Below are positions 32,801-40,653 of a DNA stretch of 64,000 bases, in pieces. The stretch comes from Terribacillus saccharophilus (lineage in GTDB: Bacteria; Bacillota; Bacilli; Bacillales; Amphibacillaceae), in assembly GCF_002272075.1 (NCBI RefSeq), contig NZ_NPBJ01000013.1:230409-294408 (forward strand). The letters run 5' to 3'. Below the pieces are notes generated by a model. It was not told where the DNA came from. It was given only the letters and a program-made list of their open reading frames with translations, and did no database searches. Every line of letters starts with the position of its first letter. Position 1 is the first letter of the stretch. Position numbers and translations under genes: made by a program.

Positions 32801-33091
32801 GCTGGAGGAACAGGACTGAATCTGACAGGCGCAGATACAGTCATCCTCTTCGATTTATGGTGGAATCCAGCCGTAGAAGAGCAAGCGGCCGGACGGGCAC
32901 ACCGCATCGGACAAAAAAATGTCGTCCAAGTGATACGACTGCTTTCGCGCGGAACGATCGAGGAACGAATTTTTGAATTGCAGCAGCGTAAACGGGCGCT
33001 TGTTGATCAAATCATCCAGCCTGGCGAAACGATGCTTAACACACTTTCAGAAGAAGAAATACGCAGCCTGCTGTCGATGCAGGATGAATAA
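29888..33091 (+). CDS. SWIM-domain SNF2-family helicase
   Basis: 1067-aa DNA-dependent ATPase of the bacterial SNF2/RapA-like group. Order: SWIM zinc finger at 70-83 (Cys70, Cys72, Cys81, His83; CSCPAYHTHYTCKH), a long N-terminal region to about 600, then SNF2_N with DDMGLGKT (about 640-647), DEAQ motif (LILDEAQAIKNH, about 737) and the helicase C domain ending in the classic AGRAHRIGQ (about 1000). Members with SWIM are widespread in Bacillaceae (B. subtilis YwqA is similar); cellular role unsettled, probably DNA repair or transcription-complex remodelling. Ribosome binding site is weak (GGAG). Terminated by a bidirectional hairpin. Confidence 0.93.
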   Translation: MQSYFLDKQDIIKVTGDRFYRRGLDYVNKGRVQGLSFTPSINQWKAVVRGTENYPVRIFFFEDDDLDGVCSCPAYHTHYTCKHIAAVLIAVSRNRFDSNGYTVTEETAAPTAARQTDFTDRLVQAFVSPSERLTSKPPETLRLEYKVEQRFMQTNGNTVFEVELKAGTARTYIVRLAEDFLRSVLHQTRYQLTPNFAFDPRVHIVTPEDKAILERLLEACENSMIHDFTASSLQSEKRAIKLTPSLAKNLLPQLADAGASLHLLHTDPMDTFEVSSQPARLDFYLSTDEDEMLQLGVQDIAAYEYIKNYHYLVKDDTLYPVPPDQRELVKELFTILPYRHDTPQTVSDKNVDRFVSQVVGKLEQIGHVHVAETVRSKIEMAPLVAKVFLDETDDVLHASVSFHYGDHVIQPGQQQTDMPVIKRQPAKEDKVLQQLHAAGFRFSKGRFHLLNVEYMYLFLHEHLPALQETAEVYISNRVQAMQADDQHEVSSSVRLQQEKGMLEISFDVSGLSEAHISNVLQAMVEKKRYYRIPDGALLDLEQESMEDFQDFLEQMQIKKTQLNNQQIFVPIAQSMQVEESLRGAEMEAAFRTLIERLRHPEQIDFELPSGLQATLRDYQLTGFKWMKTLAYYGLGGILADDMGLGKTLQTISYLTSEREANPASRPALIVVPSSLLYNWQKEFEKFAPNMRTLVISGSAAERQDQLSQLEEHDIIITSYPLLRIDHHVYSGQVFDSLILDEAQAIKNHATQTAKAVGLIQAGKRFALSGTPIENRLEELWSIFHTISPGLFRSRKSFTDMEPEKIARMTRPFILRRVKTEVLHELPEKIETTNYSDLTQEQKEVYVAYLDRIRRKIDQTIAEKGFDRGKLEILAGLTRLRQICCHPSLFIENYSGQSGKLEQLLEVIRELKQSNKRFLIFSQFASMLGIIQQALDDTDVFYLDGSTPAKERMRMAEAFNEGEKDGFLISLKAGGTGLNLTGADTVILFDLWWNPAVEEQAAGRAHRIGQKNVVQVIRLLSRGTIEERIFELQQRKRALVDQIIQPGETMLNTLSEEEIRSLLSMQDE

Positions 33092-33095
33092 GAAA

Positions 33096-33127
33096 GGGCT
33101 GGGAAATGTCAATTCCCAGCCCATCTT
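33096..33127. terminator. Bidirectional terminator after the SNF2 gene
   Basis: Perfect 10-bp stem GGGCTGGGAA (33096-33105) / TTCCCAGCCC (33113-33122), then CATCTTTTT on the plus strand; also closes the beta-propeller gene on the minus strand. Confidence 0.9.
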
Positions 33128-33128
33128 T

Positions 33129-34214
33129 TTATCTTTTATCTAACATGACAATTCCTTGAATATCAGTGGTAGTTCCACTATCAATTGATACCCATTTCTC
33201 CCCATCTAAAGAAAGTAAAACTGTTCCAGAGTCTCCTACTGCAACAAATCTTTGATTTAATTCGTCCCACTCTACATCATGAAGAGTTTCTTTTGTATTG
33301 GTAACTGCTTTAGTCCAATTTAGAGCATCACTAGAATAATACGTAGATCCCTTAGATCCTACTGCAACATATACGCCGTCTTTATAGTCTACAGCATTCA
33401 TAGGAGAGTTATAACCAAGTGTTATTGTTTCAAATGAATTACCTTCATCCTCAGAAACAGCTACTAATCCGTATCCGCTATATGTACCACCAGAATGTTG
33501 TCCAACTGCAACCACTTTATCTCCGTTGTATATGGCATCCTTATAGAGGCCGTCAAAAGTGGATTTCTTATTAAAAGTGATACCATCTAAAGTTTCACTA
33601 ATATAATTAGTAGCATAAGAGTTACCAAACATAAGAATTTTTTCATTTACAGCAACCCCGGTATAGACAATGCCTACATAACCGCTAGTAGAGTAATTAC
33701 CTTTTTTTGACTTATAGCCGCCAAATTTATTAGACCAATCGCTATCTCCGTTCACTGATGTGTAAACACTAGAATTTATTCCATTAGTTAATGATTCACC
33801 ACCACCAGTTGCAAGTATATTATTGTCAGATCCAACTATATCGAAAATGGGTCCTCCTCTAAAACTTCCTACCGTATTCCATTCAAATGTACTTGAATCC
33901 CATTTAAGAATTTCCGCATTGTATCCGTCGTCTGTCGTAGCGTACATCGTTTTACCATCAAAAGATTTAACATCCTTTATTTCTTTTGAAGTAGATTTGT
34001 AAGTCCACCGATTATCCTCATAACTCCTAACACTAGAGTGACCTACAAAATTATAATGACTGATATCTCCTACCTCTTTTGTAAGAGAAGCACCATCCAT
34101 CGGTAAACTAGTATTCGCTAAAACTTTGTTACTGTGAAAGTCAATATCATAAATTAAACCCAACATTGAAATAATTACAAAAGCTGCCGCGATTTTTTTA
34201 AAAGATCTAATCAT
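33129..34214 (-). CDS. Secreted Asp-box beta-propeller protein, unknown function
   Basis: 361 aa. Residues 1-34 are a Sec signal peptide (RSFKK basic start, hydrophobic AAAFVIISMLGLIY core, possible cleavage after VLA), with no lipobox or cell-wall anchor. The rest consists of repeated beta blades with Asp-box-like turns, S/T-x-D-x-G-x-x-W/F: TLDGITF, SEDEGNSF, SSDALNW, SLDGEKW, each followed or preceded by a VAVG-type strand (VAVGSKG, VAVGDSG, VAVGQHS). This resembles YCF48/BNR-repeat propellers seen in extracellular sensors and sialidases, but no catalytic residues can be assigned. It is visibly more AT-rich than its neighbours and lies in an accessory pair with amj. No family name given. 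Confidence 0.7.
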   Translation of the reverse strand: MIRSFKKIAAAFVIISMLGLIYDIDFHSNKVLANTSLPMDGASLTKEVGDISHYNFVGHSSVRSYEDNRWTYKSTSKEIKDVKSFDGKTMYATTDDGYNAEILKWDSSTFEWNTVGSFRGGPIFDIVGSDNNILATGGGESLTNGINSSVYTSVNGDSDWSNKFGGYKSKKGNYSTSGYVGIVYTGVAVNEKILMFGNSYATNYISETLDGITFNKKSTFDGLYKDAIYNGDKVVAVGQHSGGTYSGYGLVAVSEDEGNSFETITLGYNSPMNAVDYKDGVYVAVGSKGSTYYSSDALNWTKAVTNTKETLHDVEWDELNQRFVAVGDSGTVLLSLDGEKWVSIDSGTTTDIQGIVMLDKR

Positions 34215-34534
34215 ATTTTCCTCCTGTATAATTAACTATTCTATGACATTTTAACATATTATTTACAGTTAATAAATAACAAAAAAGGAATACTATTGTA
34301 GTTATTGATAAAATCAGGAATTTATAGAGGAATCTATAGTCTCTTCAAATTTATTACTTACAAGACTCATATTCTTGAGCTATCCTCACAGCTAAAAGTA
34401 GCGCTCCCCCTATGCTCATCTAATTTCAAATTCCCGCTATAGATATTTTTTTCCTTTTATGGTACTATCTCTCTCTAAAGACTAGAATAATTTGATAGAG
34501 TACTGTAGTCAACTTACAAAAAGAAGGTAACGCA
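34215..34534. other. AT-rich intergenic region between divergent genes
   Basis: 320 bases without a gene. It must hold divergent promoters for the beta-propeller gene and amj. CAGGAGGAAAAT before the propeller start and AAGAAGG before amj are the ribosome binding sites. I saw no confident promoter, operator or RNA structure here. Confidence 0.5.
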
Positions 34535-35350
34535 ATGGAACTTATAACCGAAAAATTACTGTTTATCGCTTTGTTTATTTTTATCATTCATTCTATAGAA
34601 ACACTCGCTTATGCTGTAAGATTATCTGGTGCAAGAGTCAAAATGATCGCATCAGCTTTATCACTCTTTAACATAATGGTCATTGTATCAAGATTGTCGA
34701 ATACGATGCAGCAGCCATTCTTAGGAAGTTTAATCGATAATGCACCAGAAGAAAATAAGTTAGAATTTGTAGAGACTCAATTCCGTTTCCTTATTGGAGC
34801 ATCAACAGTTGGTACAGCTCTCGGCATTATTTTACTTCCTACTTTCATCGCACTATTTTCAAGAGCAATCATTCATTTATCAGAAGAAAAAGGTTCTGTT
34901 CCTTCTTTAATGAAAAGGATTTTTTCATTACATTACATAAAGCGCAGCGTAACGCATTTTAGTCTTCCGAAGTATTCTTATTTACGGGATTTGAAAGTGA
35001 AAGATATTCCAATAAGGCTCTTCCTCGTAAATATGTTTATTACCGCAATCTATACAATCGGCGTGTTAGCTGCTTTATATGCATCTTTATTAGCACCTGA
35101 GAGAGAGACTACAGCAATCATGGCATCAGGATTGATAAATGGAATGGCGACAATATTATTGGTTGTTTTTATTGATCCTAAATTGTCTGTTATAGCAGAC
35201 GATATCGTAAATGGAAAAGGAAGTTATAACAAACTAAAAAGCATGTCACTAATGATGGTAACGTCCAGGCTGTTGGGAACATTACTTGCTCAAGTATTCT
35301 TTATATGGGGAGCAGAATACATAGCATGGTTCACAAAATTCATTGCGTAA
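34535..35350 (+). CDS. amj: Amj-family lipid II flippase
   Basis: Polytopic membrane protein, 271 aa, closely resembling Amj (YdaH), the alternative to MurJ for moving lipid II across the membrane in peptidoglycan synthesis. About six hydrophobic segments are visible (7-27, 38-56, 84-108, 160-184, 190-215, 240-268). The N-terminal HSIETLAYAVRLSGARVKM and STVGTALGIILLPTF are typical. In B. subtilis it is raised by envelope stress through sigma-M; no such promoter was recognised here. Own terminator; AT-rich like the adjacent propeller gene. Confidence 0.85.
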   Translation: MELITEKLLFIALFIFIIHSIETLAYAVRLSGARVKMIASALSLFNIMVIVSRLSNTMQQPFLGSLIDNAPEENKLEFVETQFRFLIGASTVGTALGIILLPTFIALFSRAIIHLSEEKGSVPSLMKRIFSLHYIKRSVTHFSLPKYSYLRDLKVKDIPIRLFLVNMFITAIYTIGVLAALYASLLAPERETTAIMASGLINGMATILLVVFIDPKLSVIADDIVNGKGSYNKLKSMSLMMVTSRLLGTLLAQVFFIWGAEYIAWFTKFIA

Positions 35351-35373
35351 GTGTTATTCCGAGCTTAAAATAA

Positions 35374-35413
35374 TAAAAGCCCACTTAACTGGAATCAGCT
35401 AAGTGGGCTTTTA
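35374..35413. terminator. Bidirectional terminator between amj and minJ
   Basis: 14-bp stem (TAAAAGCCCACTTA and complement) with T-runs on both strands. Confidence 0.92.
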
Positions 35414-35429
35414 TTTTTAATTAACGGGA

Positions 35430-36623
35430 TTAACTGCTAATAGGCACAGCTTTCTTATGCTGTTCCTGAACAAAAATGATACCAAGCTCATGCGGCTCGC
35501 CTTCATACATAGCGCGCTGTTTAATCCGTATTTCACCTTGTTCATCCCGGATTTCCATTTTGCAATATTGACTGTTAGATTGTACTGCTTCATAGAATGC
35601 TCGTTCCGTCGCTACACGGACGCCATTCACTTTTTCAATTTGTTCACCCGGCAGCAGACCAAGCCTGTCAGCTGGACTTTCAGGAATGACAGCAAGAACA
35701 AACATCCCACTGCTGCTCTCCGTGTAATACATCGCACGTTTGCGCTCTTTGTTCCGGAAGGAGAGCGTGATGGCCTCTCTGCCAATAAGCGCGATAATGA
35801 AAGCTGCAATCGCGAAGTAATAGGAGTACATACTTGCCAAGCTTACTGCAAGAGTAAGCAGCGCTAGTAGTAAGACCATCTTCCCTTGTTTACGAGCCTC
35901 AATGAATGCAGGACGACCTTTTGCAAAACCATCTACACCAGTCAGCAGCGGAACTAGCAGCAGTCCATAGCTTGATCCGTTCAGATGGAAGAAAGGCCAC
36001 CATGGAGCGAATGGCTCAATTGCGCCCGCTGGCACTAACAAGAAGAATGGAATGAACAGCAGCTTACGGAAACGGTGTTGACCGATCCAACGACCGCGCG
36101 GACCTTTCACCAGCTCTGGTAGCGTATCCTCTTGTTTGGTTGTGAGCAGCAGCACAGCTTCTGCCAGCATAACGATGCTCATAATAATCGCAAAGCTGAT
36201 CCAATTAAGACCTGACAAGTTATCTGCCCATCCATTCGGCAAATAATCAGCAGCGTATGGCGCTGCGCCCAAAGCTAGCAGAAAACTGAATCCAAATATA
36301 TAAGCTGATGACAGCCATGTGAAACGGAGCAGCAGCGTCAGCAAAATCGTAACAGCGCTGACTAAGAATACAACAGCGGGCGCAATGACGATTCCCGCTC
36401 CTACACTCACAGCAGTAAGCAAAAGTCCGAAAATGAGCGACAGAACCCATGTGCCTGTCCACTCTTTGCCGAAACCAAATACCTTCGTACCAAAGTTGTT
36501 CCGCTCTTTTCTGATTCTGCGGTTGGAAACGAACAGAGTCAGCAGCACTGCCCAATAAAGCAGCGGATTTAAAAAGAAGTTTCCGATCCCATAAAGCAGT
36601 TCGGTCAACCAATCATTCACCAT
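35430..36623 (-). CDS. minJ: MinJ, topology factor of the Min system
   Basis: Bridge protein that links DivIVA at the poles to MinD and so keeps division away from the ends of the cell. Using the ATG at 36621-36623 (MVNDWLTELL) with GGGAGAG upstream it is 397 aa, the same as B. subtilis MinJ. About seven transmembrane segments fill residues 12-290; a C-terminal PDZ domain follows (about 300-390, MFVLAVIPESPADRLGLLPG). Located after ctpB, matching the B. subtilis yvjB-minJ arrangement. Confidence 0.93.
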   Translation of the reverse strand: MVNDWLTELLYGIGNFFLNPLLYWAVLLTLFVSNRRIRKERNNFGTKVFGFGKEWTGTWVLSLIFGLLLTAVSVGAGIVIAPAVVFLVSAVTILLTLLLRFTWLSSAYIFGFSFLLALGAAPYAADYLPNGWADNLSGLNWISFAIIMSIVMLAEAVLLLTTKQEDTLPELVKGPRGRWIGQHRFRKLLFIPFFLLVPAGAIEPFAPWWPFFHLNGSSYGLLLVPLLTGVDGFAKGRPAFIEARKQGKMVLLLALLTLAVSLASMYSYYFAIAAFIIALIGREAITLSFRNKERKRAMYYTESSSGMFVLAVIPESPADRLGLLPGEQIEKVNGVRVATERAFYEAVQSNSQYCKMEIRDEQGEIRIKQRAMYEGEPHELGIIFVQEQHKKAVPISS

Positions 36624-36703
36624 TGTGTGTCTCTCCCTATAAACCAACTCTTATGTATATTGTCTATTCTAACATGATACTCCCTGTTTTCCTATGCCAA
36701 TAG

Positions 36704-36731
36704 AAAAAGCCTCCCGTATGAAGGGAGGCTT
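36704..36731 (-). terminator. Terminator of ctpB
   Basis: GCCTCCC...GGGAGGC stem (36709-36729) followed by TTTTT on the minus strand. Confidence 0.88.
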
Positions 36732-36735
36732 CGTT

Positions 36736-38169
36736 TTAATTAGCAAAGAGCTCCTGCAGCGCTTTGTCCATTTGGTTATCATGCTTGCCGTCACGTACCT
36801 GCTCGATGATTTTCGTTTGAAGCAAATCTGCTGTTTCTTGATCAACTTCACCTGTGCCTTGCAAATCATTATCCTGCTGGAACTGCTTGACTGCTGTTTC
36901 CGTTTTCTCGTTGAAATAACCGTCTTTACGGCTCGGGTCATATCCGAGACCGTCCAGCATGATTTGCAAATTCTTGATCTTGTCATTGTTATCATTGAAT
37001 GCCAGCTTCTCATTTTCATCCAATTGGATTGGAGAACTATAGAAGTACTCTGGCTGATTAACTTCAACAGTTGGCTTGATACCTTTTTCATGGATCCAAT
37101 CTCCATTCGGTGTCAGCCATTTGTATAGAGTCAGTTTGAGCATGGACTCATTCTCCAATGGTACGGTTTGCTGTACAGTACCTTTTCCGAATGTCGTTTT
37201 CCCAATTAACTCGTAATCGCCTGCCTGATTCATTGCACCTGCAAGAATTTCGGAAGCGGAAGCACTTCCTTCATCAATTAGGACATTGATTGGATAATCC
37301 TTCTTCTCTTTTAATTCAGTATAAAACTTCTGCTTCTCACCGTTCTTATCTTCAATCTGTAAATATGGCTTATCACTTGGTACAAAGTTCTTCAGAATAT
37401 CTTCTACAGTCGTTAGAATTCCACCTGGATTACCACGAACGTCGATGGTTAAACCCTCAATACCTTCTTGCTCCAGCTTATCCAACGCTGTCTTGAATTC
37501 ATCAGCCGTGCTCTCAGAGAATGATGTGATTTCTAAGACACCAGCTTTTTTGCCGTCCACTTCTTTTGTATCCGCATAGACAGTTTCAACTGGAATTTCA
37601 TCCCGGGTTACATCGATCTTCAATTCTTCGGAAACACCTGGTCTCTTGACGGATAATGTAACAGTTGTCCCTTTTTCACCGCGGATTTTATTTACTGCTT
37701 CTTGCAGATCCAGCCCCTGCAAAGAATCCCCATCCACTTCCAGCACTTGGTCGTTCGGCCGTAAACCGGCATCCTCTGCAGGTGAATCCTTAATAGGAGC
37801 CACAATTGTCACCTGTTTATCCACCATACTCACTTCTGCTCCGATACCTTCAAACGAAGATTCCAGCTGCTGATTCAGCTGCGTTGAAGACTCTTCATCC
37901 AGGAAGGAGCTGTACGGATCATCCAGTGTTTCCAGCATTCCCTGAATTGCACCGTCCTGAAGCTGCTGTGCATCTGGTTTGGCCAATGCATTATCCTTAA
38001 TAAGCTGGTAAGCGTTCTCCACCTCAGTTAGACCACTCGTATCTTCTGAAGCAGATTGGATACCAGTCCCCTTCTTATCTACATATGATGTAAAGGCATA
38101 ACTTCCCCCTGCCCCAACTACCAATGCCACAATGATTGCTATTATCGACGTCGCTTTTCTAATCTGCAC
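36736..38169 (-). CDS. ctpB: PDZ-containing carboxy-terminal processing protease CtpB
   Basis: Membrane-anchored Ser/Lys protease, 477 aa. In spores of B. subtilis CtpB cleaves SpoIVFA to help activate sigma-K. One transmembrane helix (8-28), PDZ domain (about 100-180), catalytic core with Ser304 (GSASASE) and Lys329 (TTFGKGT), 25 residues apart as in B. subtilis (309/334), and a C-terminal peptidoglycan-binding domain (about 400-455). The start is GTG (38167-38169) with GAGAGGCG upstream. The presence of CtpB suggests a spore former. Confidence 0.94.
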   Translation of the reverse strand: MQIRKATSIIAIIVALVVGAGGSYAFTSYVDKKGTGIQSASEDTSGLTEVENAYQLIKDNALAKPDAQQLQDGAIQGMLETLDDPYSSFLDEESSTQLNQQLESSFEGIGAEVSMVDKQVTIVAPIKDSPAEDAGLRPNDQVLEVDGDSLQGLDLQEAVNKIRGEKGTTVTLSVKRPGVSEELKIDVTRDEIPVETVYADTKEVDGKKAGVLEITSFSESTADEFKTALDKLEQEGIEGLTIDVRGNPGGILTTVEDILKNFVPSDKPYLQIEDKNGEKQKFYTELKEKKDYPINVLIDEGSASASEILAGAMNQAGDYELIGKTTFGKGTVQQTVPLENESMLKLTLYKWLTPNGDWIHEKGIKPTVEVNQPEYFYSSPIQLDENEKLAFNDNNDKIKNLQIMLDGLGYDPSRKDGYFNEKTETAVKQFQQDNDLQGTGEVDQETADLLQTKIIEQVRDGKHDNQMDKALQELFAN

Positions 38170-38264
38170 GTTCGCCTCTCATCCTTTCTCCACTTGTCCA
38201 ATCCGTTAATTCTACTATTATGCTAAACTTCCTCTATCTTATCACTAAAAGAAACAATTGATGT

Positions 38265-38296
38265 AAAAAAGGCATCTCCATTATTGGAGAATGCCT
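38265..38296 (-). terminator. Terminator of the EnvC-like hydrolase gene
   Basis: GGCATTCTCCA / TGGAGATGCC hairpin (38271-38295) with six T's on each side; minus-strand use fits the gene order. Confidence 0.88.
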
Positions 38297-38311
38297 TTTT
38301 TAATTCTGATA

Positions 38312-39718
38312 TTAGAAATATTTCATTGGGTCTACTGCGTTACTTTTCGCACCGTTCCATGTACCTTCATGTATTTCAAAGTGAAGGTGAGAACCTGTTG
38401 ATGCTCCAGTGTTACCCATTTTCGCAATTTCCTGTCCTCTGGAGACCTTTTCTCCTACAGATACTTCACGGCTGCTCAAGTGTCCGTATAATGTTTCATA
38501 CGTACGACCATTTATGGAATGCGTAACGATGATTACATTTCCGTATCCATTCATTGTACCACTGCGAGAAACCCTGCCATCTGCCGCTGCATGTATTGGA
38601 GTACCAGTTGCGTTAGCGATATCTTGTCCATAATGATTACCAGTAGATCCGCTTCCGAATGGATCATTACGTACTCCGAATCCAGAGCTTAGGCGACCTT
38701 GTGCTGGCCAAGAGAAGATACCAGCTTGTGCTGATTTAGCACTGGATGAGCTGCTAGAACTGCTTGAGTTACTTGCCTTACTTGAACTGCTGCTCTTAGA
38801 AGAACTGCTTGATTTAGAGCTGGAGGAAGAAGACTCCTGCTTGCTCTCTGCTGCTTTTTGAGCTGCAGCTGCCGCAGCTTTCGCTTCTGCTGCTGCTTTT
38901 TCCTGTGCTGCCAAATCAGCTTGTTCAGATTCTGCATCTTCCTGTGCTAGACGAAGTGCTTCAGCCTGGTTAGCTGCTAACTCCTTCTGTTCTTCAGCAG
39001 AAAGAATTTGATCTTCAAGCTTCGAATATTCATCCTCAAGCTGTTGTTTCAAGTCTTCTTGCTCGCTTGCTTGAGCTTTCAAGTCAGATTTGATATCTAC
39101 CAGTTTATCTTTTTGATCCTGCAGGTTCTGCTTTTCATCTTCGCGCTGCTGCTTTTGATCTTCAAGCTTTTGTTTTGCTTGGATGTAGCCGTTCAGCAGT
39201 TCCTTATCAGAATCCATGATTGTAGTTACCGCGTTCAGACGGTTTACCATATCACCAAAGTTTTTGGAGCCCATCAATACTTGCAAGTACTGAACATCTC
39301 CGCCGTTTTGCTGAATGCTGACTAGACGGTCAGACAATTTATCTTCACGCTTGTCGATATCATCTTCTGTTTCTACGATTTCACCAGAGATCTTTTCGAT
39401 CTTCTCGTTTGTTTCGGTGATTTCATCTTCTTTATCATTCAATGCATTTTCATTCTTGTCGATCTGGTTGTTCAAATCATCCAGCTTCGCCAAAAGGTTA
39501 TCCTGTTCAGCCAGATTATCGGACTGTTCGGACTCTGCATTATTAATTTGACCCTCGAGTTCGCTTTGCTTATTGCTGTTTTCCTCTTGCTTCTTTTGCA
39601 GATCATCTATCTCGCTCTGTATATCAGATGAGGATTTCGCGAACGTGTGAATCGGAGTATGTAGGATTGCTCCCGCAGCTAGAACAGCTACAAGAACAGG
39701 CTTGATCATCTTCTTCAT
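38312..39718 (-). CDS. EnvC/CwlO-type coiled-coil M23 peptidoglycan hydrolase
   Basis: 468-aa secreted protein. Signal peptide 1-27; a long coiled coil from about 28 to 260 (heptads rich in Q, E, K, L); an Ala/Glu/Lys stretch; a serine-rich linker (about 292-330); and a C-terminal M23/LytM peptidase domain (about 335-468) with zinc ligands in NHYGQDIA and HLHFEIHE. All metal-binding residues are present, so it should be an active hydrolase. It directly follows ftsX; FtsEX is known to gate coiled-coil hydrolases (CwlO, EnvC, PcsB), and this gene is the obvious partner. AAAGGAAG-type ribosome binding site upstream. Confidence 0.9.
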   Translation of the reverse strand: MKKMIKPVLVAVLAAGAILHTPIHTFAKSSSDIQSEIDDLQKKQEENSNKQSELEGQINNAESEQSDNLAEQDNLLAKLDDLNNQIDKNENALNDKEDEITETNEKIEKISGEIVETEDDIDKREDKLSDRLVSIQQNGGDVQYLQVLMGSKNFGDMVNRLNAVTTIMDSDKELLNGYIQAKQKLEDQKQQREDEKQNLQDQKDKLVDIKSDLKAQASEQEDLKQQLEDEYSKLEDQILSAEEQKELAANQAEALRLAQEDAESEQADLAAQEKAAAEAKAAAAAAQKAAESKQESSSSSSKSSSSSKSSSSSKASNSSSSSSSSSAKSAQAGIFSWPAQGRLSSGFGVRNDPFGSGSTGNHYGQDIANATGTPIHAAADGRVSRSGTMNGYGNVIIVTHSINGRTYETLYGHLSSREVSVGEKVSRGQEIAKMGNTGASTGSHLHFEIHEGTWNGAKSNAVDPMKYF

Positions 39719-39765
39719 TCTTCTCTCATTCCCTTTCTTCCTTTAAAGCATATATGGTAGGTTAT

Positions 39766-40653
39766 TTAGACTTTAAGAAATTTACGGACACTCATGACAC
39801 TTCCCCAAACACCGATAATCGCGCCGATTGCCAGCAGGATAGCTGCAAGCTGGAAAGCGAATGGTGCATAAGGGAGAATCTCGACGAAACCGATACTGAT
39901 GTTATCCGTCAAGTTGTTCGACAGGTAGTAGTACCCGCCAAGCACTAGTGCGACTGGAACGATTGCGCCCAATACTCCGAGTAGCAGACCTTCAATAAAG
40001 AATGGCCAGCGGATGAAGGAGTTTGTTGCACCAACCAGTTTCATGATGCCGATTTCTCTGCTTCTGGCAATGATTGTTATCTTAATTGTATTTGAAATTA
40101 GGAAGATGGCCGTGAACACTAGACCAACGATCAAGACCGCACCGATAATCCGAGCGTACTTGTTTACAGCAAAGAGATTCTCTACCGTTCCTTGTCCGTA
40201 ATCCACTTTGTCTACTCCATCCAGTTTCGAAATCTCATCTGAAACAGAAGCAATATCATGCGGATCGGACGTCTTAACAATATACGTGTCACTCAATGGG
40301 TTGTCTTGTTCAAACAAATCCCATTCTGTTTGTCCCATATCTTCCATGAGCTGGTTTAACTGTTCTTCTTTTGAGGAATATGTTACAGAACCAACCTTAT
40401 CGATCGATTCGAGCTGATCTTGGATCGATTGTACTTGATCCTCAGCAAGTGTAGGGTCCAAGTAAACGCTCATTTCAACATCTGATTCGATATTGGAAGC
40501 GAATTGATTTAAGTTGAATACTACTGCTAGGAAAACACCGACCAAAATCAATGTTACCGTTACCGCCCCAATCGAGGCGATGGTCATCCAGCCGTTACGG
40601 AAGATGTTCTTTGATCCTTCACGCAGATGGCGTTTCGCGGTATTAAATTTCAT
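39766..40653 (-). CDS. ftsX: Cell-division ABC transporter permease FtsX
   Basis: Membrane subunit of FtsEX, which transmits ATP hydrolysis to peptidoglycan hydrolases outside the cell. Start at MKFNTAKRHL (40651-40653) with GGGAGGTG gives 295 aa (296 in B. subtilis). Four transmembrane helices (about 22-45, 170-195, 220-245, 265-290) flank a large extracellular loop (46-165) that contacts the hydrolase. It overlaps the ftsE end by 11 bases. Confidence 0.96.
   Translation of the reverse strand: MKFNTAKRHLREGSKNIFRNGWMTIASIGAVTVTLILVGVFLAVVFNLNQFASNIESDVEMSVYLDPTLAEDQVQSIQDQLESIDKVGSVTYSSKEEQLNQLMEDMGQTEWDLFEQDNPLSDTYIVKTSDPHDIASVSDEISKLDGVDKVDYGQGTVENLFAVNKYARIIGAVLIVGLVFTAIFLISNTIKITIIARSREIGIMKLVGATNSFIRWPFFIEGLLLGVLGAIVPVALVLGGYYYLSNNLTDNISIGFVEILPYAPFAFQLAAILLAIGAIIGVWGSVMSVRKFLKV

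Noticed and set aside
38720..38850. Short tandem repeats that could suggest a repeat array
   Set aside because: They encode the serine-rich linker of the M23 hydrolase; low-complexity coding sequence, not CRISPR or a mobile repeat. No CRISPR array was seen anywhere in the window.
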